Notes under the pieces: generated by a model
Databases searched by the model: none
What the model was told of the DNA's origin: nothing
The model's input: the letters and a program-made list of their open reading frames with translations, nothing else
Program-made: the position numbers and the translations under genes
Part shown: positions 47,025 through 55,541 of the stretch, piece by piece
How the letters are laid out: every line of letters begins with the position of its first letter
Position numbering within the stretch: position 1 is the stretch's first letter
DNA from: Pseudoxanthomonas suwonensis
Lineage (GTDB): Bacteria; Pseudomonadota; Gammaproteobacteria; Xanthomonadales; Xanthomonadaceae
DNA length: 56,623 nt
Direction: 5' to 3'
Assembly: GCF_010093235.1 (NCBI RefSeq)
Contig: NZ_PDWP01000026.1
Span: forward strand, 1-56,623

Positions 47025-49211
47025 ATGGGCAGCCGCAGGCCGAGCAAGAACCCCCACGCCGAAGCCGAGCAGTTCCGGCGCCGCGCCGCGCTGGGCTTCC
47101 TGGCCGTGGCGCTGGCCCTGGGTGGGCTGGCGGCTTGGTATTTCCGCCTGCAGGTGCTGCAGCACGCCGACTACGCCACCCGCTCGGAAGCCAACCGCAT
47201 CCGGCCGCGCCCGGTGGTGCCCGGGCGCGGGATGATCTACGACCGCCAGGGGCGGCTGCTGGCGGAGAACGTGCCGGCGTTCCGCCTGGACGTGGTTCCG
47301 GACAAGGCCGGCGACACCGAGAGGCTGCTGGCCGAACTGGGCCAGCTGATCCGGCTCGGCGAGGACGAGATCGAGCACTTCCGCCGCGAGCGCAAGGCCG
47401 GGCGCGGCTTCCGCCCGATCACCCTGAAGATGCGCCTGAGCGACGAGGAGATGGCCGCCTTCGCGGTCAACCGCTGGCGCTTCCCGGGCGTGGAGATGGA
47501 GCCGTACCTGACCCGGCACTATCCCTATGGCGACCTGTTCGCGCACGTGATCGGCTACGTCGGCCGGATCGACGAGAAGGACCTGGAGCAGCTGGGCGAG
47601 CGCGGCACCGCGCTGACCCACATCGGCAAGACCGGCATCGAGCGGGCCTACGAGGACCTGCTGCGCGGCCAGGTCGGCTATGAGCAGATCGAGACCAACG
47701 TGCAGGGCCGCGCGCTGCGCACGGTGGGCCGGGTGCCGGCGCGGCCGGGCTCGGACCTGCGGCTGTCGATCGACGCCGAACTGCAGCGCGCCACGGTGGC
47801 CGCGTTCGGGGAGCTGGAAGGCACGGCGGTGGCGATGGACCCGCGCACCGGCGAGATCCTGGCCCTGGTGAGCCTGCCGTCCTACGACCCGAACCTGTTC
47901 GTCAACGGCATCTCCCACGCCGACTACCGTGCGCTGATGGACAACCCCTCGCGCCCGCAGTTCAACCGCGCGGTGCTCGGCGGCGTGGCCCCCGGCTCCA
48001 CGCTCAAGCCGTTCCTGGCGCTGGCCGGCCTGGACAGCGGCGTGCGCCGGCCCGAGGACCGCACCCTGTCCACCGGCATGTTCTACCTGCCCGGCAACAG
48101 CCGCGGCTGGGGCGACTCGCACCGCGGCGGCCACGGGTGGACCGACGCGCGCAAGTCGATCGCCGATTCGGTCAACACCTACTACTACCAGCTGGCGCTG
48201 GACATGGGCATCGAGCGGATCGAGCGCTTCCTGGAGCGTTACGGGTTCGGCCAGCCCTCCGGCATCGACCTGGTCGGCGAGAGCAGCGGCATCCTGCCGA
48301 CCCCGGCGTGGAAGATGCGCCAGCGCAAGGAGCGCTGGTATCCGGGCGATACCGTGAACATCTCCATCGGCCAGGGCGACTGGAAGGTCACTCCGCTGCA
48401 GATGGTGCGGGCCACCTCCGCCCTGGCCGACGAAGGCCACCTGCGCGTGCCGCGCCTGGTGGAGGCGCGCCGCGACCGGTTCGACGCGCCGTGGTCGCCG
48501 CTGGAGCAGGGCCAGCCGGCGCGGATCAGCGATCGCCCGGACAACCTGCGGGTGGTGCGCGAGGGCATGGAGATGACGGTGCACGGCCCCGGCGGCACCG
48601 CCCGCGCGATGGGGGTCGGCGCACCCTACCGGATCGCCGGCAAGACCGGCACCGCCCAGGTGGTCAGCCGCCGCGGTACCGGCGCGGTCGATCCGCGCAG
48701 CCTGCCCATGCACCTGCGGCACCGCGCGCTGTTCATCGGCTTCGCCCCGGCCGAGGATCCGCAGATTGCGGTGGCCGTGGCGGGGGAGGGCGGCGGCTAC
48801 GGTGGCAGTACCGCCGCGCCGATCGCACGCAAGATCTTCGACGCCTGGCTGCTGGGCAAGCTGCCGGAAGGGCTGGAGCCGCTGGATGGCGCTCCGCCCG
48901 CGTCCGGCTGTGCCGGCGGGGGCGAGGGGGCGGACGCAACCGCGGGCGAGGGCTGCGTGCCTGCGCCGGCCGACGGCGCGCGGCCCCCGTCGCAGCGCAC
49001 CCCGGCCCTGGCCAGCGACCGCAATCCGGCCGGCAACAGCTTTGGCAGCTGGATCCGGCGCAATCCGCACCTGCTCCAGCCGGTCGCCCCGCAGGCACCT
49101 GGCGAAGGCGGACAGTCCAGGCCGCGGCCGCCGGCCGCGCGGCCTGCCGGTGGCGCCACGCCATCGCAGCCCACCCATGCGCCGGCCCGCGAACCCGGAG
49201 CTGGCCGATGA
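47025..49211 (+). CDS. mrdA: Penicillin-binding protein 2 (transpeptidase MrdA) with extended tail
   Basis: A 728-aa elongation transpeptidase. After one N-terminal TM helix comes the pedestal domain (RPVVPGRGMIYDRQGRLLAE), then the transpeptidase with nucleophile Ser325 in PGSTLK, SVNTYYY (SxN) and KTGTAQ. It cross-links peptidoglycan during rod elongation and pairs with RodA downstream. The C-terminal 100 or so residues (from about 620) are Pro/Ala/Gly-rich, contain two cysteines, and exceed the usual 630-690 aa. The stop overlaps the rodA start. Confidence 0.96.
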   Translation: MGSRRPSKNPHAEAEQFRRRAALGFLAVALALGGLAAWYFRLQVLQHADYATRSEANRIRPRPVVPGRGMIYDRQGRLLAENVPAFRLDVVPDKAGDTERLLAELGQLIRLGEDEIEHFRRERKAGRGFRPITLKMRLSDEEMAAFAVNRWRFPGVEMEPYLTRHYPYGDLFAHVIGYVGRIDEKDLEQLGERGTALTHIGKTGIERAYEDLLRGQVGYEQIETNVQGRALRTVGRVPARPGSDLRLSIDAELQRATVAAFGELEGTAVAMDPRTGEILALVSLPSYDPNLFVNGISHADYRALMDNPSRPQFNRAVLGGVAPGSTLKPFLALAGLDSGVRRPEDRTLSTGMFYLPGNSRGWGDSHRGGHGWTDARKSIADSVNTYYYQLALDMGIERIERFLERYGFGQPSGIDLVGESSGILPTPAWKMRQRKERWYPGDTVNISIGQGDWKVTPLQMVRATSALADEGHLRVPRLVEARRDRFDAPWSPLEQGQPARISDRPDNLRVVREGMEMTVHGPGGTARAMGVGAPYRIAGKTGTAQVVSRRGTGAVDPRSLPMHLRHRALFIGFAPAEDPQIAVAVAGEGGGYGGSTAAPIARKIFDAWLLGKLPEGLEPLDGAPPASGCAGGGEGADATAGEGCVPAPADGARPPSQRTPALASDRNPAGNSFGSWIRRNPHLLQPVAPQAPGEGGQSRPRPPAARPAGGATPSQPTHAPAREPGAGR

Positions 49212-50329
49212 GGGATTTCCTGCGCTGGCTGGCTGACATGGCCGGACGCCTGGTCCGCACCCTGGACTGGCCGCTGTGCCTGGCCCTGGCCGGGCTGATG
49301 GCCTTCGGCCTGGCCGTGCTCTACAGCGCCGGCGGCCCCACCGGTGGCGCCGCCCTGGTCAAGGCCCAGGGCGCGCGCTTCGCGGTCGGCCTGCTGGCGA
49401 TGTGGGCGTTGTCGCGGGTGTCGGTGATCCGCCTGCGGGTGTGGTCGCCGACCGTGTACGCGCTGTCGCTGCTGCCGCTGCTGGCGGTGCTGCTGGTCGG
49501 CACCGGCAAGCATGGCCGGCACTGGCTCAACCTCGGCGTGTTCTACCTGCAGCCCTCGGAGCTGCTGAAGATCGCGCTGCCGATGATGGTCGCCTGGTAC
49601 CTGCACTCGCGCCCGCTGCCGCCGCGCATCCCCACCGTGCTGGCCACGGGCGTGCTGATCGCCGTGCCCACCGGGCTGATCCTGCTGCAGCCGGATTTCG
49701 GCACCGCGATGCTGATCGCCAGCAGCGGCGTGTTCGCCCTGCTGCTGGCGGGCCTGCCGTGGTGGTGGGTGGGCATCGGCGTGGGCGGCGTGGCCGCGAT
49801 CGCCCCGGTGGCCTGGCTGTGGCTGCTGCGGCCGTACCAGAAGGACCGCATCCTCACCTTCCTCGACCCGGAGCGCGATCCGCTGGGCACCGGCTGGAAC
49901 ATCATCCAGTCCAAGATCGCGATCGGCTCCGGCGGCCTCACCGGCAAGGGCTGGGGCGAGGGCAGCCAGTCGCACCTGAACTACATCCCCGAGCAGACCA
50001 CCGACTTCGCCTTCGCCGTGCTGAGCGAGGAGTTCGGCTGGCTCGGCGTGGCCACGATGCTGGCGCTGTACCTGTTCGTGATCGGGCGCTGCCTGTGGAT
50101 CGCGATGGAGGCGCGCGACGGCTATTCGCGGCTGCTTGCCGGCTCGCTGGGAATGGCCTTCTTCGTCTACGTGCTGGTCAACGGCGGCATGGTCTCCGGC
50201 CTGCTGCCGGTGGTCGGCGTGCCCATGCCGCTGGTGAGCTACGGCGGCACCTCGGCGGTATCGCTGCTGGCCGGCCTGGGCCTGGTCATGGCGGTCCGCA
50301 CCCACCGCCCCGTGCATGCCTTCCACTGA
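49208..50329 (+). CDS. rodA: Rod shape-determining peptidoglycan glycosyltransferase RodA
   Basis: A 373-aa SEDS-family polymerase with about ten TM helices. Conserved parts: GTGKHGRHWLNLGVFYLQPSE, LLQPDFGTAMLIA, YQKDRILTFLDPERDPLG, IPEQTTDFAFAVLSEEFG and PMPLVSYGGTSAVSLLAGLG. It polymerises glycan strands that PBP2 cross-links. ATG 49208 overlaps the mrdA stop by 4 bp. The length is typical. Confidence 0.96.
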   Translation: MRDFLRWLADMAGRLVRTLDWPLCLALAGLMAFGLAVLYSAGGPTGGAALVKAQGARFAVGLLAMWALSRVSVIRLRVWSPTVYALSLLPLLAVLLVGTGKHGRHWLNLGVFYLQPSELLKIALPMMVAWYLHSRPLPPRIPTVLATGVLIAVPTGLILLQPDFGTAMLIASSGVFALLLAGLPWWWVGIGVGGVAAIAPVAWLWLLRPYQKDRILTFLDPERDPLGTGWNIIQSKIAIGSGGLTGKGWGEGSQSHLNYIPEQTTDFAFAVLSEEFGWLGVATMLALYLFVIGRCLWIAMEARDGYSRLLAGSLGMAFFVYVLVNGGMVSGLLPVVGVPMPLVSYGGTSAVSLLAGLGLVMAVRTHRPVHAFH

Positions 50330-50405
50330 CCTGCCAAAGTCCCCGCTGAAGCCCGAAAATCCCAATGGCTGCATGGGCTTGCGCACGCATGCTAACCTGC
50401 CTTCG

Positions 50406-51545
50406 ATGACCAAGAAGCCCGCAACGCGCGGCCGTCTGCTGGCCGGCCTCCTCCTCGCCGGATTGCTGGGGTGCACGCCCCGCGCCGGAGTCGTATCCGA
50501 TTCGCCGGTGGCGGTGCCGCCCGTGGCCGGCACCCCGGCCGAGGCCAGGCCCGAGGCCGCCCCGGCGCCGCCGGTGGACCTGACGCCGGTGCCGTTCGAG
50601 GTCGCGCGTGAGCGCTTCATCGCCGACACCAGCGGGCGCTACGGCATCCCCGCCGCCGAGATCGAGGCGACGCTGGCCCGCGCCACCCTCCTGGACAGCG
50701 TGGTCGCGGCGATGTCGCGCCCGGCCGAGCGGGTCAAGCCCTGGCACGAATCCCGGCCGATGTTCATCAGCCAGGCCCGCATCGACGGCGGCCGCCGCTT
50801 CCTCGAGCAGAACCGGGCGAAGCTGGCGAAGGTGGAGGCCGACACCGGCGTGCCGGCCGAGGTGATCGTGGCGATCATCGGCGTGGAGACCAGCTACGGC
50901 GCCAACCCCGGCCGCTACTCGGTGCTCGATGCGCTCTACACCCTGGCCTTCCGCTACCCGCGCAGCGGCGATCCGGCCAAGCTCGAGCGCGAGGTGCGCC
51001 GCGAACTGTTCTTCCGCGACGAGCTGGCGCAGCTGTTCGCGCTGGGCCGCGAGGAGAACCTCGACATCGCCGCGCTGAAGGGCAGCTACGCCGGCGCGAT
51101 GGGCATGGGCCAGTTCATGCCTTCCAGCTACCGCCAGTTCGCGGTCGATGGCGACGGCGACGGTCGCCGCGACCTGTTCGGCAGCCTCGACGACGTGTTC
51201 GCCTCGATCGCCAACTACTTCGTGGAGAAGGGCGGCTGGGTGCGCGGCGGCCTGGTCGCGGTGCCGGCCACCCTGGAGCCGGGGCGCGAGCCGTTCGAAC
51301 CGGCCGAGTGGGCGCCGACCCACACCCTGGCCGAGCTGGCGGCGCGCGGTTACGCGCCGCAGGCGCCGGTGCCGGACGGCGCCACCGCCACCCCGGTCAG
51401 CCTGGCCGGCAGCAGCGGCCCGCAGTACTGGCTGGGCTTCCAGAACTACTACGCGATCACCCGCTACAACATCTCCAAGATGTACGCGATGGCGGTGTTC
51501 CAGCTGTCGGAGGCGATCGCCGGGCGGGAGATCCCGCCGGCATGA
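50406..51545 (+). CDS. mltB: Membrane-bound lytic murein transglycosylase B
   Basis: A 379-aa lipoprotein (lipobox LLGC, Cys23) of the GH103 MltB family that cleaves glycan strands to 1,6-anhydro ends. The catalytic acid is Glu161 in VETSYG; AGAMGMGQFMPSSYRQFAVD and DVFASIANYFVEKGGW are family blocks. An upstream -10-like TAACCT (50393-50398) lies 7 nt before ATG 50406, so a leaderless transcript is possible. It follows rodA by about 75 bp and its stop overlaps rlpA. Confidence 0.94.
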   Translation: MTKKPATRGRLLAGLLLAGLLGCTPRAGVVSDSPVAVPPVAGTPAEARPEAAPAPPVDLTPVPFEVARERFIADTSGRYGIPAAEIEATLARATLLDSVVAAMSRPAERVKPWHESRPMFISQARIDGGRRFLEQNRAKLAKVEADTGVPAEVIVAIIGVETSYGANPGRYSVLDALYTLAFRYPRSGDPAKLEREVRRELFFRDELAQLFALGREENLDIAALKGSYAGAMGMGQFMPSSYRQFAVDGDGDGRRDLFGSLDDVFASIANYFVEKGGWVRGGLVAVPATLEPGREPFEPAEWAPTHTLAELAARGYAPQAPVPDGATATPVSLAGSSGPQYWLGFQNYYAITRYNISKMYAMAVFQLSEAIAGREIPPA

Positions 51546-52690
51546 CCGGGCGCCGGCCGTGGACAGCTGGGCTGCGTGCCGGCACGGCGCTGGCCGTGCT
51601 CGTGCTGCTGGCGGCCTGCGGCAGCGCGCCGAAGAAGCCTTCGGCCCCGGCCGGGTCGGCGGCCAAGGGCGGTGCGTCCGCCCCGGTGGCGGACGGGCGC
51701 TGCAACGGCGCCTCGCCCTATGCGCCGGCGAAGGAGGATCCCTCCACCCGCGGCCACTACACCGCCGGCGGCCTGTACAAGCCGGGCGTGCCGGACCGCA
51801 CCCCCGACTACGTGCCCGACGTGGACTGCATCCCCGAGCCGGTGGTGGTCGCCGAGCCGCGATCGCAGGTCGGCAACCGCTCGCCGTACACGGTGCTGGG
51901 CAAGCAGTACAAGGTGATGGACCGTCCGCACGGTTACGTCGAGCAGGGCATCGCCTCGTACTACGGCAGCAAGTTCCACGGCCGCCGCACCTCGAACATG
52001 GAGGTGTACGACATGTACGCCTTCACCGCCGCGCACAAGACCCTGCCGCTGCCGAGCTTCGCCCGCGTCACCAACCTGGAGAACGGCAAGTCGGTGGTGG
52101 TGCGGGTCAACGACCGCGGTCCGTTCCACGACGGCCGGGTGATCGACCTCAGCTACGCGGCGGCGGTGAAGCTGGGCATCGTCGCCCGCGGCACCGGCCG
52201 GGTCGAGGTGCGTGCTCTGGTCCCGGGCGAAGACGACGGCAGGCGCTACGCGTCCACCGCCGGCTCCCCCGCGGCCACGCCGGCTCCCGTGCAGACCGCG
52301 CCGGCGACCCCGGCCACCGCGCTGGACCAGCTGGTCCAGGCCCTGCCGCCGGAGGTGCCGGCGGCGGTCGCATCCGCGTCCGGTGCCGTGGCCGCCGCGC
52401 CGGCATCGCTGCCGCCGCCGGTCCAGTCCGCGGGGGCTTCGGCGGCGTCCCGGGCCCCGGCCGCTTCCACGCCGCTGCGGCAGGTCGCCAGCTTCTCCAG
52501 CGCCGACAACGCCCGCCGCGCGCTGGAACGGTTGCTGGCCGCCGGCATCAGCGACGCCCGCCTGGAGGACACGGTCAGCGGCGGGCGCACGCTCTGGCGC
52601 CTGCGCGTGCCGGCCGCCGGCGATCCGGCGGAACTTGCGCTGCGCATCGCCGGTCTGGGTTTCGGTACCCCGCAGCCGGTCCGCGACTGA
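51542..52690 (+). CDS. rlpA: Septal ring lytic transglycosylase RlpA-like lipoprotein
   Basis: A 382-aa lipoprotein (lipobox LAAC, Cys26) with a double-psi beta-barrel domain (GIASYYGSKFHGRRTSNMEV, VNDRGPFHDGRVIDLSYAAA) followed by an Ala/Pro/Ser-rich linker and a C-terminal SPOR domain (about 300-380; RQVASFSSADNARRALERLL). RlpA in Pseudomonas cuts glycan strands lacking stem peptides at the septum. The start overlaps the mltB stop by 4 bp. Its position next to mltB and dacC is conserved. Confidence 0.93.
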   Translation: MTGRRPWTAGLRAGTALAVLVLLAACGSAPKKPSAPAGSAAKGGASAPVADGRCNGASPYAPAKEDPSTRGHYTAGGLYKPGVPDRTPDYVPDVDCIPEPVVVAEPRSQVGNRSPYTVLGKQYKVMDRPHGYVEQGIASYYGSKFHGRRTSNMEVYDMYAFTAAHKTLPLPSFARVTNLENGKSVVVRVNDRGPFHDGRVIDLSYAAAVKLGIVARGTGRVEVRALVPGEDDGRRYASTAGSPAATPAPVQTAPATPATALDQLVQALPPEVPAAVASASGAVAAAPASLPPPVQSAGASAASRAPAASTPLRQVASFSSADNARRALERLLAAGISDARLEDTVSGGRTLWRLRVPAAGDPAELALRIAGLGFGTPQPVRD

Positions 52691-52698
52691 GCCCGGGC

Positions 52699-52704
52699 TT
52701 ACAA
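52699..52704 (+). promoter_or_regulatory. Possible -10 box of dacC
   Basis: TACAAT lies in the rlpA-dacC gap, about 65 nt before the dacC start, and could supply its own transcript. No clear -35 partner was seen. Confidence 0.3.
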
Positions 52705-52769
52705 TCGGTCCCTTCATCCTTCCCTTCCGCCCGGCCGCCGTGCCGGTTGCCGCAGGAGTTCCCGTTTCC

Positions 52770-53925
52770 ATGAAGTTCCGTCCCACCGGTCCGCTCGCCG
52801 TCGTTGCCGCGGCGGCCACCTTCGCGTTCGGCCTGGCCTTCGCCCAGGCTCCCGCGCCCGTCGCAGGCCACCGCCTGGCTGGTGATGGACTACGCCACCG
52901 GCCAGGTGCTGGCGGGCGAGAACGTCGACGAGCGGGTCGAGCCGGCCAGCATCACCAAGGTGATGACTTCCTACGTGATCGCCGCCGAGATGGCCGCCGG
53001 CCGGATCAAGCCGGACGACCGGGTGCTGATGAGCGAACGCGCCTGGCGCGAGGGCGGCGCCCGCACTGACGGCAGCTTCAGCGGCTTCCCGGTCAACGAG
53101 TACGCGCCGCTGTCGGAGATGGAGAAGGGCATGGCGGTGCAGTCGGGCAACGACGCCGCGATCGCCCTGGCCGAGCACGTGGCCGGCACCCAGGAGGCCT
53201 TTGCCGACCTGATGAACAGCTATGCGGCGAAGATCGGCATGAAGAACAGCCACTTCGTCAACGCCCACGGCCTGTCCGCGCCGGAGCACTACAGCACCGC
53301 GCGCGACCTGGCCCTGCTGGGCCGCGCCTTCGTGCGCGACTACCCCGAGCAGTACGCCTACAACAAGATCAAGGAGCTGACGGTCAACGGCATCACCCAG
53401 CCGAACCGCAACCTGCTGCTGTGGCGCGATTCCAGCGTCGACGGCATCAAGACCGGCCACCATTCGAAGGCCGGGTACTGCCTGATGAGCTCGGCCCAGC
53501 GCGGCGACCAGCGCCTGATCGCGGTGCTGATGGGCGGCGCCTCCGAGCGCCAGCGCGCCGACGACAGCCTCGCGCTGCTCAACTGGGGCTTCCGCTCCCA
53601 CGAAACCCACCGCCTGTACGAGCCGGGCAAGCCGGTCGCTTCGCTGAAGGTGTGGAAGGGCAAGGCCGACCAGGTCCAGCTGGGCGTGTCGCGGCCGCTG
53701 CTGGTCAGCATGGCCCGTGGACGCTACGGCGACCTCAAGCCGGCGATGGAAGTGCCGCGCTCGCTGGTCGCCCCGATCGCCGCCGGCCAGCAGATCGGCA
53801 CGGTCAAGGTCTCGCTGGATGGCCAGGTCGTCGCCGAGGCGCCGCTGGTGGCGGCGGCGGCGGTCGAGGAGGCCGGCTTCTTCAAGCGCCTGTGGGACGC
53901 TTTCTGGATGTGGTGGGAATCCTGA
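52770..53925 (+). pseudogene. dacC: D-alanyl-D-alanine carboxypeptidase DacC-type (PBP5/6), frameshifted near its signal peptide
   Basis: The signal peptide starts at ATG 52770 (MKFRPTGPLAVVAAAATFAF, cleavage near AFAQ) after CAGGAG. The mature enzyme continues in a different frame from about 52865 (SQATAWLVMDYATGQVLAGE). The shift, equivalent to one extra or two missing bases, lies within about 52845-52868. The enzyme itself is complete: SITKV nucleophile motif, QSGNDAA, and IKTGHHSKAGYC, plus the C-terminal beta domain ending in an amphipathic anchor (FFKRLWDAFWMWW). It would trim D-Ala from stem peptides in the periplasm. If the shift is real the protein cannot be exported normally; a sequence error is at least as likely. 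Confidence 0.85.
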
Positions 53926-53946
53926 TCGATCCGCCACGCAACGCCC

Positions 53947-53984
53947 CGAAAACAGCCGGCTCCGCGCCGGCTGTTTTCGTTCTG
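53947..53984 (+). terminator. Rho-independent terminator after dacC
   Basis: A perfect 14-bp stem pairs 53947-53960 with 53966-53979 around a 5-nt loop. It contains TTTT in the descending arm and is followed by GTTCT. It probably ends the mre-dacC transcription unit. Confidence 0.88.
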
Positions 53985-54118
53985 GGCGGCGCCTCCCGAC
54001 GGGAGGCGTCCGCTCGGGTTTTCCCATCGTTTATCCTCGGCCGGCGCGTTGCCTGCCGAGGTCGCGCGTGGCGGGCGGGAGTGCCCGCGCTTTGTGCAAA
54101 TCTCCAACGGGGAAAAAC

Positions 54119-55078
54119 ATGGGCAATAGGAAGGCAGTACGCGCGGCGCTCGGCGCCGCGTTGACGGTGGCGCTTGTGTCCGCTCCGGCCATGGCGCAAC
54201 GGCAGAGCGCGCAGGACCTGCGCCAGCAGCAGGCGGCGGAGATCCCGGTGTGCAAGAAGCCGCTGGGCACGATCTCGGTCCTGGAACCGGAGCACGGGGT
54301 GAACTGGTGGAGCGGCCACCAGCTCCCCGAGCCCTCGCGCCTGATCAAGGTGTTCGTCTCGCGTTCGCGCTGCTTCACCCTGGTCGACCGCGGCGCCGGC
54401 ATGGCCGCCGCGCAGAACGAGCGCGCGCTGGCGGCGGACGGCAACCTGCGCCGGGGCTCCAACGTCGGCAAGGGCCAGGTCAAGGCGGCCGACTACGTGC
54501 TCGTGCCGGACCTGATCTCGCAGAACAGCAACGCCGGCGGCAATGCGGTCGGCGGCCTGCTCAGCGGCCTGGTCGGCGGCCGCGCCGGGCAGGTGCTCGG
54601 CGGCCTGAACTTCAAGAAGAAGACGGCCGACGTAGTGTTGACGGTCACCGACGTGCGCTCCTCCGAGCAGGTGGCGCTGGCCGAGGGCAGCGCGAAGAAG
54701 ACCGACATCGGCTTCAACGCGCGCGGCAACCTGTTCTCGGGCAGCGGCCTGGGCGCGGCCGGCGTCGGCGGTTACGCCAATACCGAGATCGGCCAGGTCA
54801 TCACCCTGGCCTACCTGCAGGCCTATACCAACCTGATCGCCCAGCTCGGCGGCCTGCCGGAGGACGCCTCAGCGGCCAACCCGATGCAGGCGCTGCGGGT
54901 GACCCGCGCGGCGCGCATGCTGGCCAACGCCAAGGGCACCGGCAAGGCGGTGCGCGACCTGGAGCCGGGCATGCTGCTTTACCCGACCGGGCAGAAGGAA
55001 GGGGCGATGTGGGAGGTCGAGGACGAACTCGGCAACCGCGGCTGGGTCAACTCGACCAGCACCGAACTGGCCCGCTGA
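54119..55078 (+). CDS. CsgG/HfaB-like secreted protein with C-terminal SH3-like domain
   Basis: A 319-aa precursor with a signal peptide (cleavage near PAMA-QRQ, residue 26). The middle (SRLIKVFVSRSRCFTLVDRG, VKAADYVLVPDLISQNSN, KKKTADVVLTVTDVRSSEQV) follows the CsgG pattern of outer-membrane secretion or assembly proteins, with a Gly-rich insert. The C-terminal 50 residues (GMLLYPTGQKEGAMWEVEDE, then LGNRGWVNSTS) look like a small SH3-type add-on. There is no lipobox, unlike CsgG itself. The role is unknown. ATG 54119 follows GGGGAAAAA. Confidence 0.65.
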   Translation: MGNRKAVRAALGAALTVALVSAPAMAQRQSAQDLRQQQAAEIPVCKKPLGTISVLEPEHGVNWWSGHQLPEPSRLIKVFVSRSRCFTLVDRGAGMAAAQNERALAADGNLRRGSNVGKGQVKAADYVLVPDLISQNSNAGGNAVGGLLSGLVGGRAGQVLGGLNFKKKTADVVLTVTDVRSSEQVALAEGSAKKTDIGFNARGNLFSGSGLGAAGVGGYANTEIGQVITLAYLQAYTNLIAQLGGLPEDASAANPMQALRVTRAARMLANAKGTGKAVRDLEPGMLLYPTGQKEGAMWEVEDELGNRGWVNSTSTELAR

Positions 55079-55091
55079 GCGGCCAGCCCCG

Positions 55092-55125
55092 GGAAAGGCC
55101 GGCGCTTTGCCGGCCTTTCCTTTTT
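55092..55125 (+). terminator. Rho-independent terminator after the CsgG-like gene
   Basis: A perfect 12-bp stem pairs 55092-55103 with 55109-55120 (loop GCTTT), followed by five T residues at 55121-55125. Confidence 0.92.
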
Positions 55126-55221
55126 GCGGGACCAGGCTCCTGTATTTGCTCATTTGCGCGAAGGCTTCCGGACCCGGCTTTCTGGCGCCGCCATCCAGCT
55201 GCCCGGCCGGGCCAAGGGGCC

Positions 55222-55487
55222 ATGATTCATTTGCCTCATCCGACGCGGGCCCTGGTGCTGGGCAGGCTCCCCGCCACGGTGGCCCGGGCGCCGGAGCCGC
55301 CCGCTGCCCTGTTCGGCAGCACCTGCAGCGAGCCGACCGGCCTCATGCGCATCTGGCCGGACGACGGCGACTGCGCACCGGCATGCTGCGGTTCCCGAGT
55401 GGCAAGCAGGGCGACCTGCTCGAGGTGGAGAACGCGGTCGGCCAGTGCGGCTGGATGCCCCCGGTCGCGAGCACCGTCACCCAGTAA
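55222..55487 (+). pseudogene. Frameshifted remnant resembling the C-terminal domain of the CsgG-like protein
   Basis: From ATG 55222 (after AAGGGG) one frame encodes a segment ending LMRIWPDDGD. Near 55375 the coherent sequence moves to another frame reading RTGMLRFPSGKQGDLLEVEN, then AVGQCGWMPP, to a TAA at 55485-55487. This second part aligns with the CsgG-like C-terminus (GMLLYPTGQKEGAMWEVEDE, LGNRGWV). It therefore looks like a paralogous small gene or duplicated tail broken by a one-base loss or two-base gain. It lies beyond the terminator, so it would need its own promoter. Confidence 0.5.
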
Positions 55488-55541
55488 GCGTTCCTCCGGC
55501 GCGCGCCGCCGCGCGACGGCGCCGGCTTTCCCGGGCAGGGC

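Noticed and set aside
48797-50629. Minus-strand frame opposite mrdA tail and rodA
   Set aside because: It is a low-complexity antisense shadow of rodA.
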